Notes under the pieces: model-generated | What the model saw: the letters and a program-made list of their open reading frames with translations, nothing else | Database searches by the model: none | What the model was told of the DNA's origin: nothing | Origin: an uncultured Alphaproteobacteria bacterium | Lineage (GTDB): Bacteria; Pseudomonadota; Alphaproteobacteria; UBA11222 | Assembly (NCBI GenBank): GCA_937888955.1 | Contig: CALAQW010000196.1 | Coordinates: 1 to 45,430 of the forward strand | DNA: 45,430 bases | Direction of reading: 5' to 3' | Shown here: one piece after another, positions 8,563 through 16,246 of the stretch | Position numbering within the stretch: position 1 is the stretch's first letter | Layout of the letters: each line of letters opens with the position of its first letter | Program-made: the position numbers and the translations under genes

Positions 8563-8904
8563 ATGCCCCATGATGGTGCCCCCGGCCGCAGCGCGGCGGA
8601 TGAGGCGGCGGCCGCCGCCGAACGCGCCTTTATCGACGGGTTTCGCGCAGCCGGCGACAAGCGCGCCTTCCTTGAACTTGCGCAGATCCCGCTTGAACTG
8701 GGCGATTTGAAACTGATGCAGGTGCGGATTGGCGACAGCTATGATGTCGGGTCTGCAAGTCCCGGATTCGGGCAGCGTGAAATGGTTTACCACCCTTTGC
8801 CCGGCACGATGATCAGTGCAAGGACAAGCCTGCATTTTGTCTATGTCGCGGCCGACCGCAAGGAGGAGCGGCACCTGGCCGGTTTGCGCCCCGATGCGGG
8901 CTAG
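8563..8904 (+). CDS. Small protein of unknown function in the guanidine operon
   Basis: This 113-residue protein starts one base after the guanidinase stop, so it is almost certainly cotranslated and part of the guanidine unit. The N-terminal third is Ala-rich and helical (SAADEAAAAAERAFIDGFRAAG), the middle reads FLELAQIPLELGDLKLMQVRIGDSYDVG, and the C-terminus is probably beta-rich. There is no signal peptide, membrane segment or Cys cluster. I do not recognise a family. It does not look like the DUF1989 guanidine/urea-carboxylase-associated proteins or HypA/HypB-like nickel chaperones. A role in guanidinase assembly or metal loading would fit the position but is speculation. Confidence 0.75.
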   Translation: MPHDGAPGRSAADEAAAAAERAFIDGFRAAGDKRAFLELAQIPLELGDLKLMQVRIGDSYDVGSASPGFGQREMVYHPLPGTMISARTSLHFVYVAADRKEERHLAGLRPDAG

Positions 8905-8937
8905 TGCAGCGCCGCGATTCCCAATCAGGAGAAAATG

Positions 8938-8956
8938 CGATAGGACATCACTATCG
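8938..8956. promoter_or_regulatory. Inverted repeat before the SDR gene (possible operator)
   Basis: CGATAG-N7-CTATCG forms a perfect 6-bp inverted repeat about 30 bases before the SDR start. No T-run follows on the plus strand, so it is not a terminator. An operator or short RNA hairpin is possible. The left arm overlaps a minimal ATG-CGA-TAG reading frame (8935-8943) preceded by AGGAG. Confidence 0.3.
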
Positions 8957-8985
8957 AAAAATCGCAATAAATTCGGGAGGATGAA

Positions 8986-9741
8986 ATGTCACTGGAAGGA
9001 CGTGTGGCGCTTGTGACCGGCGGAAGTCGGGGCGTGGGGCGCGGGATTGCTTTGGCGCTGGCTGAAGATGGCGCCGATGTCGCGGTGAATTACCGCAGTG
9101 ACGCGGATGCGGCGCAGGATGTGGTGGCGGAGATCGAGGCGATGGGCCGCAAGGCCAAGGCCTATCAGGCATCGGTTGCGAATTTCGAGGAAGACGAACG
9201 GATGGTTGCTGAAATCCTGAGCGATTTCGGCCATATCGATATCCTCGTCAATAATGCGGGTATCGCAAGCCAGGGGCGCAGCGTTGTCGATACCGATCCT
9301 GCCGAACTTGCACGCGTTGTCGGCGTGCACGCTTTTGCGCCGCATTATCTGAGCAAGCTTGTCGTGCCGCAGATGCGTAAGCTCGGTCGCGGCGACATCA
9401 TCATGATTTCAAGCGTGGCGACAAAATCGCTCGGTGCCAACGGTGCGCCGTATAATATGGGCAAATGCGCACTGGATGCGCTGGCCTTTACCCTGTTCAA
9501 GGAGGAACGCAAGCACAATATCCGCGTCAATATCGTGGCGCCGGGACTTGTGGAGACCGATATGGGCGAACGGCTGATGCGCGCGGTCGCGGGTGTGAAA
9601 AGCCTGCGCGAGCTCGATAAATCGAGCCCGTTTGGCAGGGTCTGCCTGCCCGAGGATATCGCCAATGTGGTGCGATTTCTGGTTTCCGAGCAGAACAGCT
9701 ATGTCACCGGGGAACGCATTTATGTGAGCGGCGGGGCCTAG
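8986..9741 (+). CDS. SDR-family oxidoreductase (FabG-like)
   Basis: The 251-residue classical short-chain dehydrogenase has the cofactor motif TGGSRGVG at residues 12-19, NNAG at about residue 85, and the catalytic Ser (SSVA) and Tyr/Lys (YNMGK), followed by a PG-V-TDMG segment. The C-terminus SYVTGERIYVSGGA is typical. The strong GGGAGG before ATG 8986 supports the start. The fold predicts NAD(P)(H)-dependent oxidation or reduction of a hydroxyl/keto group; the substrate is unknown. It lies 81 bases after the guanidine operon and may have its own promoter, so I do not assign it to guanidine metabolism. Its stop overlaps the stop of the convergent VOC gene by 4 bases. Confidence 0.9.
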   Translation: MSLEGRVALVTGGSRGVGRGIALALAEDGADVAVNYRSDADAAQDVVAEIEAMGRKAKAYQASVANFEEDERMVAEILSDFGHIDILVNNAGIASQGRSVVDTDPAELARVVGVHAFAPHYLSKLVVPQMRKLGRGDIIMISSVATKSLGANGAPYNMGKCALDALAFTLFKEERKHNIRVNIVAPGLVETDMGERLMRAVAGVKSLRELDKSSPFGRVCLPEDIANVVRFLVSEQNSYVTGERIYVSGGA

Positions 9742-10106
9742 CTGCTGTAAAAGTTCAGCTCGATTTTCACGCCGTCGGGATCGTGCAGGAAGATTTGCCG
9801 CAGGTCGAAATCAGGGATATTGACCTCGGAAAACTCCACTCCCTTTTCCTTCAGTGTCTTGCGGGCGGCGTCGAAATCTTCCGCGCGGAAGGCGACATGG
9901 TCAATCGTGCCTGCCCCGCTTTTGTCATTCCTGTCGACGCCAATCAGGTGGACGACCGCGCGTGCGCCTGAATAAAGCCACGCGCCCGGAATGCCGAAAT
10001 CGGGGCGCTCCCCGTTTCGAAACCCGAGCACCTGCTCGTAGAACGCGACGGATCGTTCAAGGTCGGCAGTGATGATATTGTAATGGTCGAGTTCGCCAAT
10101 CCGCAT
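9738..10106 (-). CDS. VOC-family (glyoxalase/bleomycin-resistance/dioxygenase fold) protein
   Basis: The 122-residue single-domain vicinal-oxygen-chelate protein begins MRIGELDHYNIITADLERS. GGAGAGGAAA upstream supports ATG 10106 rather than the longer track start at 10181. Two beta-alpha-beta-beta-beta halves are visible, opening at LDHYN and IDHVAF. They supply likely metal-binding His residues, with a Glu in KIELNFY near the end. Members of this fold include glyoxalase I, extradiol dioxygenases and resistance proteins; the reaction cannot be told here. It is transcribed alone, convergent with the SDR. Confidence 0.85.
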   Translation of the reverse strand: MRIGELDHYNIITADLERSVAFYEQVLGFRNGERPDFGIPGAWLYSGARAVVHLIGVDRNDKSGAGTIDHVAFRAEDFDAARKTLKEKGVEFSEVNIPDFDLRQIFLHDPDGVKIELNFYSS

Positions 10107-10436
10107 TTTCCTCTCCTTGCTTTTCAGGGGCCGGGCAAGTTGTTTGTTCTTGTCCCCCTTTCGCGTGGTCGCGCCGCGCAAGGCTCAGTTTAACGCAGGG
10201 CGCGCTGTCGCCAAAGCCAAAGCAGGCGGGTCAAATCCCCACTTGGCGGAAGCCGCGGAACAAGCTAGTTTCCTGCGTTTGTTGCGATGCGCACGAATAG
10301 GCACGAATGCGCCCGCCCGGTCTGTTAACAAATTATCCGCAGATTGGGGCTAGTTAAATTCGCAGCGAGCGTTGCCGACAGATGCGGCGTTCCCCAAAAA
10401 AGCCCGATGCCGGGCAAATGTGTGCAGGCGATTTCA
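10107..10436. other. Divergent intergenic region, no gene recognised
   Basis: These 330 bases separate the divergent VOC and RND genes and must hold both promoters. I see a direct repeat GCACGAAT (about 10291-10309) and a GGG-TCAAAT-CCC hairpin near 10230 that superficially resembles a T-arm, but no full tRNA cloverleaf. The 78-aa track ORF here has no family features. Confidence 0.4.
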
Positions 10437-12815
10437 ATGTTGCAATTTGTGGAAAATCTGGTTTTCCGGTTCCGACTGGTGATCCTGGCCCTGCTGGCCA
10501 TATTCACCTTGTGGATGGGGTTTTACGCCACGCAGTTGCGCCTTGATGCGGGCTTTGACAAACAATTGCCCACCGACCATCCCTTCATCGAAACATTTGC
10601 GGAATATCGCGACAAGCTGCCGCCGCCAAACAGTATTACGATCGGTGTGCATCCCCGGGAGGGAACGGTCTGGACACCCGAAACGCTGCAAAAACTCAAT
10701 GATGTGACCGATGCGATTTTCTATCTGCCGGGCATTTATCGCGGATCGGTACAGTCATTATGGACACCCAATACCAGGGTGCTCGAAGTCAATGAGCAGG
10801 GGTTGCGCGCTTATAATGTGATCGATGCCCATACGACACCGGAAAATCTGACAGATAAGAATATCGCCCGCATTCGCGATAATGCGATCCGGGGCGGCCA
10901 TGTCGGACAGCTTGTCTCCCATGACTTCACGATTGCAGCGGTCCGCGCAAAGCTGAATGATTTCGATCCGCTGACCGGGGAGAAGCTCGATTATATCGAG
11001 CTTGCCGCCCGGCTTGAAACAGATATCCGCGACCGGTTCGAGGATGAGGATTTTGAAATCCACATCACCGGTTTTGCCAAGATGATTGGCGATATCGCCG
11101 ATGAGGCAAAAAGCGTGCTGGTGTTTTTCGGGCTGGCATTTCTGCTGACGACTGCGGCGGTCTACGTCTATGCGCGATCTTGGGTGCTGACTTTTCTGGC
11201 CGTTTTCTGTTCGCTTGTTTCGGTGGTCTGGCAGTTCGGCCTGCTGATCGTGCTGGATATCGGTCTTGATCCGCTTGCTATTCTTGTGCCGTTTCTTGTT
11301 TACGCCATCGGCGTGTCGCACGGGGTGCAGCAGATCAATCTGATCTCGGCGGAAGTCTGCGCGGGCCATGATAGTGAAACCGCCGCCCGGGCAACATTCC
11401 GCCGTCTGCTTGTGCCCGGTTCGATGGCGCTTGTGACTGATCTGGTCGGCTTTGTCACGCTGGTGCTGATTCCCATCCCGATGATTCAGGAACTGGCCAT
11501 CGCCGCAACAATCGGTGTGGCGCTCAAGATCATCACCAATCTGATCATGCTGCCGATCCTTGCTTCCTATTTCAGCTTTGACGGGCGTTATATCGAACGC
11601 ATTTCGCGCGCCCGCGAACAGCGTATCGCCTGGATGAAACGGCTTGCTGTTATCGCAAAGCCGCGGCCTGCGGCCATCACGCTTGTTATTTGCGGCGGCA
11701 TTCTGGGTGCCTCGATCCTTGCGACGAACGACCGGCATGTGGGCGATCTGCATCCGGGTGCGCCCGAGCTCTGGCCAGGTTCGCGCTATAATGTGGATAC
11801 CAATCTGCTGGTCGAGCGGTTTTCGGAAAATTCCGATGCCTTCATTGTTATCGCGGAAACGCCCGAGCTTTCCTGTCTTGATTACGGGGTGATGAACCTG
11901 ATCGACCGTTTCGGCTGGCACATGCAGAATATTGCCGGTGTGAAAGCAGCCGTTTCGCTGCCGACCATCGCGAAACGGGGTTATGCCACATGGTCGGAAG
12001 ATAATCTGAAATTCCGGGCGCTGCCGCGCAATGACAAGACGCTGGTCCTGACGACCGGGGGCATTTCATCGGGCACCGGCCTGCTGAACGATAATTGCAC
12101 CATGTTGCCGATGATTGCCTTCACGGTCGACCACAAGGCGACAACGATCAAGCGTGTTGTCGCGGCAGCGGAGGAATTCATCGCCGATAATCCCTATCCC
12201 GGCGTCACGTTCCGTCTGGCGTCGGGCAATGTCGGGATCATGGCCGCCACCAATGATGTGATCGAACGCTCCGAACTGCCGATGCTGGTCTATGTCTATA
12301 TCGCGATCGTCATTCTGGTCTTGCTTGCCTATCGCGATCTGCGTGCGCTGATTTGTTGCTGTCTGCCGCTGCTGCTTGCGACCTTTGCGGGATACTGGCT
12401 GATGTCGATGCTGCAAATCGGCCTGAAGGTCTCGACGCTTCCGGTGCTCGTGCTGGCGGTCGGCATCGGCGTCGATTATGCCTTCTATATCTATAGCCGC
12501 TTGCAGCGTTATCTCAATGAGGGGATGGATATCTACAACGCTTATTCCCAAGCCTTGCAGGAAACCGGCATGGCGGTGATGTTCACCGGCGCGACGCTTG
12601 CGATCGGTGTCTCAACCTGGGCGTTTTCAGGGCTTAAATTTCAGGCGGATATGGGGCTTTTGCTGTCATTCATGTTCGTTGCGAATATGATCGGCGCGGT
12701 GACGGCCCTGCCTGCGCTTGCGGTGTTGCTTGAGAAGTTGTTCCCGCGGCGGAAAAAGTTTGAAGCTGTCGCGGGCGGAGTGACAGCGGCCATCAAGGAA
12801 CAAGGCGCGGATTAG
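10437..12815 (+). CDS. RND/MMPL-family transporter (COG1033-like exporter)
   Basis: The 792-residue inner-membrane protein has the duplicated RND plan. Each half has a TM helix, a large periplasmic loop and a five-to-six-helix bundle: the first half starts at FRFRLVILALLAIFTLWMG and has its bundle at about residues 220-400; the second half has its bundle near the C-terminus. The sterol-sensing-like segment VPFLVYAIGVSHGVQQINLI and the matching LPVLVLAVGIGVDYAFYIYSR of the second half place it among predicted RND exporters related to MMPL/HpnN. I use ATG 10437 because the TTG at 10344 adds non-hydrophobic sequence; the Shine-Dalgarno is weak either way. No periplasmic adaptor or outer-membrane partner is adjacent, so the substrate (lipid, sterol or hopanoid-like) is open. 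Confidence 0.87.
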   Translation: MLQFVENLVFRFRLVILALLAIFTLWMGFYATQLRLDAGFDKQLPTDHPFIETFAEYRDKLPPPNSITIGVHPREGTVWTPETLQKLNDVTDAIFYLPGIYRGSVQSLWTPNTRVLEVNEQGLRAYNVIDAHTTPENLTDKNIARIRDNAIRGGHVGQLVSHDFTIAAVRAKLNDFDPLTGEKLDYIELAARLETDIRDRFEDEDFEIHITGFAKMIGDIADEAKSVLVFFGLAFLLTTAAVYVYARSWVLTFLAVFCSLVSVVWQFGLLIVLDIGLDPLAILVPFLVYAIGVSHGVQQINLISAEVCAGHDSETAARATFRRLLVPGSMALVTDLVGFVTLVLIPIPMIQELAIAATIGVALKIITNLIMLPILASYFSFDGRYIERISRAREQRIAWMKRLAVIAKPRPAAITLVICGGILGASILATNDRHVGDLHPGAPELWPGSRYNVDTNLLVERFSENSDAFIVIAETPELSCLDYGVMNLIDRFGWHMQNIAGVKAAVSLPTIAKRGYATWSEDNLKFRALPRNDKTLVLTTGGISSGTGLLNDNCTMLPMIAFTVDHKATTIKRVVAAAEEFIADNPYPGVTFRLASGNVGIMAATNDVIERSELPMLVYVYIAIVILVLLAYRDLRALICCCLPLLLATFAGYWLMSMLQIGLKVSTLPVLVLAVGIGVDYAFYIYSRLQRYLNEGMDIYNAYSQALQETGMAVMFTGATLAIGVSTWAFSGLKFQADMGLLLSFMFVANMIGAVTALPALAVLLEKLFPRRKKFEAVAGGVTAAIKEQGAD

Positions 12816-13927
12816 CGTAGCAGCGTTTCGGGATCTGTCAGCCCAAGGCCGAGGGCATGGGCCACGGCTTCATGGGTAACCCTGCCCCCCTGAATATTCA
12901 GGCCCGCGCGCAGATGCGGGTCATCGCTCATGGCCTGCTGCCATCCCTTATCGGCCAGCGCCAGCACAAAGGGCAGGGTCGCATTGTTGAGGGCGAAGGT
13001 CGATGTGCGGGCGACCGCGCCGGGCATATTCGTCACGCAATAATGCACCACCTCATGTTTGCGGTAGGTTGGTTCCGCATGGGTTGTGGGGCGCGAGGTC
13101 GCCGCGCTGCCGCCCTGATCGATCGCAACATCGACAAGCACGGTGCCGCGCCGCATCTGGCGGACCATATTCTCGGTGATCAGCCTGGGCGTTGCGGCGC
13201 CCGGCACAAGCACCGCGCCGATCACAAGGTCCGCTTCCGCAATCAGGGTTTCGACCGCATCGACGGTTGAATAAATTGTGTTCAGCATCGGCCCGAACTG
13301 CATATCCAGCTCCTGCAATCGCGCCAGATTCTTGTCGAGCACGGTGACATGCGCCTCAAGCCCCATCGCCATGCGCGCGGCGTTGGTACCAACCACCCCG
13401 CCGCCCAGAATCACGACCCGCGCGGCACTGACGCCGGCCACCCCGCCAAGCAGCATGCCGCGACCCCCCTGTTCCATTTCAAGACAATGGGCACCCGCCT
13501 GAATGGCCATCCGCCCGGCAACCTCGCTCATGGGGGCAAGCAGTGGCAGATGACCGGCCCGGTCAGTCACCGTTTCATAAGCGATGGCGGTGCAGCCAGA
13601 TCGGCATAATTTTTCCGTCTGAGCGCGGTCGGCGGCAAGATGCAGATAGGTGAAAAGCGTCTGGTTTTCTGAAAGTTGTGCGATTTCGCTCGCCTGTGGC
13701 TCCTTGACTTTCACGATCATTTCCGCACGGGAAAAAATATCCTCTGCTGTCTGAACGATTTCAGCGCCGGCACTCTGATAATCGGTGTCATGCAGGCCGA
13801 TTGCCTCTCCCGCGCCCTGCTCGATGATGACCGCATGGCCGTGATGGATCAGCTCGCGGACGCTGGCCGGGGTGAGGCCGACACGATATTCATGCACTTT
13901 GATTTCCCTGGGCACGCCAATCAGCAT
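12812..13927 (-). CDS. ald: Alanine dehydrogenase
   Basis: The 371-residue enzyme is full length for Ald, catalysing L-alanine + NAD+ + H2O to pyruvate + NH4+ + NADH. It starts MLIGVPREIKVHEYRVGLTP with the substrate-binding Arg/Lys region; the Rossmann motif is VVILGGGVVGTNAARMAMG, followed by the C-terminal NMPGAVARTSTFALNNATLP signature. GAGGAG about 8 bases upstream favours ATG 13927. The alternative ATG at 13942 overlaps the transaminase stop as ATGA. It is cotranscribed with the omega-transaminase upstream. Together they would recycle alanine formed by transamination to pyruvate and release ammonium. Confidence 0.96.
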   Translation of the reverse strand: MLIGVPREIKVHEYRVGLTPASVRELIHHGHAVIIEQGAGEAIGLHDTDYQSAGAEIVQTAEDIFSRAEMIVKVKEPQASEIAQLSENQTLFTYLHLAADRAQTEKLCRSGCTAIAYETVTDRAGHLPLLAPMSEVAGRMAIQAGAHCLEMEQGGRGMLLGGVAGVSAARVVILGGGVVGTNAARMAMGLEAHVTVLDKNLARLQELDMQFGPMLNTIYSTVDAVETLIAEADLVIGAVLVPGAATPRLITENMVRQMRRGTVLVDVAIDQGGSAATSRPTTHAEPTYRKHEVVHYCVTNMPGAVARTSTFALNNATLPFVLALADKGWQQAMSDDPHLRAGLNIQGGRVTHEAVAHALGLGLTDPETLLR

Positions 13928-13938
13928 TTTCACTCTCC

Positions 13939-15273
13939 TCATTCAAGCTGTTGCAGCAATCGGCGCAGCCGTTCAACAAGCAACGCTATTTCTGTTTCGC
14001 TGATGATCAAGGGGGGTGACAGGGCGATGGTGTCGCCTGTTATGCGGATCATCATGTCGTGGGTGTGAAATGCGCTCTGCACGGCCTGAAACCCCCGTGC
14101 GCCGGGGCTTGCCGCCGGTTCAAGGTCGATTCCCGCAGCAAGCCCGATGGTCCGGATATCGCGCACGATTCCGAATTCTGAAAGCGTGTGGATTGCATCC
14201 GCCCACGGGTTTTCAAGCGCGGCCGCCCGCGCAAACAGATCTTCCTGCGCATAAAGATCAAGCGTTGCCTCCCCCGCCGCCATCGCCAGCGGGTGGCCGG
14301 AATAGGTATAGCCGTGAAACAATTCGATCCCGTGATCGGGCAACCCCGTCCGTGTTGAGACGATTTGCGCGTGAATTTCATCGCTGACAAGCACCCCGCC
14401 CAATGGCACGGCACCATTGGTGACGCCCTTGGCGAAGGTGATCATGTCGGGCGTGACCGAAAAGCGCATCGCCCCGAAAGCCGATCCCAACCGTCCGAAG
14501 CCTGTGATGACCTCGTCAAAAATCAACAGAATGCCATGCCGTGTGCAGATATCGCGTAGCCGCTCAAGATAGCCTTTGGGCGGTGCGAGCACGCCGGTCG
14601 ACCCCGCGACCGGTTCGACGATCACCGCGGCAATCGTGTCTGCGCCATGCAGGGCGACAAGATGCTCAAGCGCATCGGCGCGTTCGATGCCCCATTCGGG
14701 TTCGCCCCTGCTATATGGCTGCTTTTCAATGTCATAGGTATGGGGGAGGTGGTCCGTACCGGGAAGAAGCGGGCCGAACATGTTCCTGTTATTGACGAGC
14801 CCGCCCACAGAGATGCCGCCAAAGCCTGTGCCGTGATAACCCCGTTCGCGGCCGATCAGCCGCGTGCGTTGGCCCTGCCCGCGTAATTGCTGGCAGGCGA
14901 GTGCGATCTTGAGCGCGGTATCGACGGCTTCCGAGCCGGAATTGCAGAAGAAGACATGATTGAGTGGCGGCGGTGCCAGGGATGCGAGCCGTTCGGCAAG
15001 CGCAAAGGCGCCGGGGTGGCTGAACTGGAAACTCGGCGCATAATCGAGTTTTTTTGCCTGCGCCGCGATTGCTTCGGCGATGGATGTGCGGCCGTGACCG
15101 GCATTCACGCACCACAGCCCCGCCGTGGCATCGAAGATCTTTCTGCCATCTTCTGCGATGTAATACATCCCGTCCGCTCCGGTCAGGATGCGCGGATGTT
15201 TGCTGAAATGCCGATTGGGTGTGAAAGGCAGCCAGTAGGGCGAAAGGTTGTGGCCCGAAGGCGGCTTGGCCAT
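13939..15273 (-). CDS. Class III omega-aminotransferase (beta-alanine/omega-amino acid--pyruvate type)
   Basis: The 444-residue PLP enzyme opens MAKPPSGHNLSPYWLPFTPNRHF with GLWCVNAGHGR, which resembles beta-alanine--pyruvate transaminases. The PLP-binding features are FCNSGSEAVDTAL, the Asp of LIFDEVITGFGR, and the Schiff-base Lys in ITFAKGVTNGAVPLGG. Coupling with ald (ATGA junction) argues that pyruvate is the amino acceptor. The donor could be beta-alanine, GABA, taurine or a polyamine-derived amine; the sequence alone does not decide. Confidence 0.92.
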   Translation of the reverse strand: MAKPPSGHNLSPYWLPFTPNRHFSKHPRILTGADGMYYIAEDGRKIFDATAGLWCVNAGHGRTSIAEAIAAQAKKLDYAPSFQFSHPGAFALAERLASLAPPPLNHVFFCNSGSEAVDTALKIALACQQLRGQGQRTRLIGRERGYHGTGFGGISVGGLVNNRNMFGPLLPGTDHLPHTYDIEKQPYSRGEPEWGIERADALEHLVALHGADTIAAVIVEPVAGSTGVLAPPKGYLERLRDICTRHGILLIFDEVITGFGRLGSAFGAMRFSVTPDMITFAKGVTNGAVPLGGVLVSDEIHAQIVSTRTGLPDHGIELFHGYTYSGHPLAMAAGEATLDLYAQEDLFARAAALENPWADAIHTLSEFGIVRDIRTIGLAAGIDLEPAASPGARGFQAVQSAFHTHDMMIRITGDTIALSPPLIISETEIALLVERLRRLLQQLE

Positions 15274-15473
15274 ATCGCAAAACGCTCCTTTTCGACAGGG
15301 GACAGCATCGCGATGCGGGCGCGCTGTCCAAACCGGGCGTGGTTACCAAACAAGCCTTGTTCAGACGACAAGAGCCGGTTCAGGTGACAACAGCGGAAAC
15401 GATCTTAATATAATCCGGTAAAGTTTGTTTTACAGGCCCGCAATAATGGTGAAAGGCCGCTTGCCTGCGCGGA

Positions 15474-15504
15474 AGAAAAAACCGCCGGGTGGTTGCCCGG
15501 CGGT
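15474..15504 (-). terminator. Rho-independent terminator of the ferritin-like operon
   Basis: Read on the minus strand, a perfect 9-bp G+C-rich stem (ACCGCCGGG/CCCGGCGGT) with a 6-base loop is followed at once by TTTTTTC. It lies about 50 bases past the stop of the 15555 gene, the expected place for the end of that two-gene transcript. Confidence 0.9.
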
Positions 15505-15554
15505 GCAGTTGCTTTGATGTTTAGGGGAATTTCCCCGATTTTTCAGGGAATCTG

Positions 15555-16235
15555 TTAATGGGTAACCACCATTTCCTCGCCGGTGACCCCGCCGCATTGG
15601 GCAAGCCGGGCGGCCAGCGCGTCGCGCCGTTTGGCGCGGCGGTTTTTGCTTGGCGCGTCTTTGCATAATTCATCGAGAATTGCAGTGCCCCAGGCGATAT
15701 GCGCGCGGCTGCGGCGAATGATATCCTCAAGCAATATGATTGTCGGCGCATCGCAGATCTGGTCCGTTTCCGCGCAGAACCTTTCATAGACATCGACAAG
15801 ATGCGGTTTCAGCACATCGAAAATGCCGGTCAGTTTTTCGATCGTCTGTTCCGGACTTTCGGGGGCCGAGATTTCCTGTATCAACCCGGCAAACCCCTCA
15901 TTGCCGGGTTGCGAACCGAATTGCCCGACCTTGGAGCCGCAGCGCAGCTCCGGCAACCGCTTGCCAAGTTCATCGGCAGCTACCGCGCTGTCCCAGATGA
16001 TTTTGCCCAGTCCGGTTTTCACGGGCAGCTCGGGGATGGTTGCAACCCATCCGCCCATGATCAACATCATCCATTCTTCGGCATATCGCCAGTTGCGCAC
16101 CCGCAGGGCCACCGCCTCGACATCGAAGCGGCCATGCAGGGTGCGCAGATCCGCGGGAATATCGAAAGCGGAATAGGGCGCGAAACTTGTCCGTTCGTCC
16201 TGGCCGGAGCCCGGATAAAGCCGTTGTTCACTCAT
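15555..16235 (-). CDS. Ferritin-like protein with degenerate metal site, partner of the adjacent DUF455-like protein
   Basis: The 226-residue helical protein lies 11 bases after the 16247 gene in the same operon. I do not recognise it by name, but it aligns by eye with its neighbour. IWDSAVAADELGKRL matches AWDEARHVQIYEKLL, and SRAHIAWGTAILDEL matches EITHVRFGSNWVKEF. At the positions where the neighbour has the diiron ExxH pairs, this protein has SxxA and SxxH, so most ligands are lost. It therefore looks like a non-catalytic or regulatory paralogue that may form a heterodimer. A Trp-rich helix (RVRNWRYAEEWMMLIMGGW) is notable. The function is unknown. Confidence 0.8.
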   Translation of the reverse strand: MSEQRLYPGSGQDERTSFAPYSAFDIPADLRTLHGRFDVEAVALRVRNWRYAEEWMMLIMGGWVATIPELPVKTGLGKIIWDSAVAADELGKRLPELRCGSKVGQFGSQPGNEGFAGLIQEISAPESPEQTIEKLTGIFDVLKPHLVDVYERFCAETDQICDAPTIILLEDIIRRSRAHIAWGTAILDELCKDAPSKNRRAKRRDALAARLAQCGGVTGEEMVVTH

Positions 16236-16246
16236 ATCCGCGCCTC

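Noticed and set aside
10205-10262. tRNA-like T-arm (GGG-TCAAAT-CCC) in the VOC/RND gap
   Set aside because: No anticodon arm, acceptor stem or proper 5-bp T stem can be folded around it.
10758-11921. 387-aa minus-strand ORF opposite the RND transporter
   Set aside because: Antisense shadow; composition is polar and Arg/His/Gln-rich with no domain.
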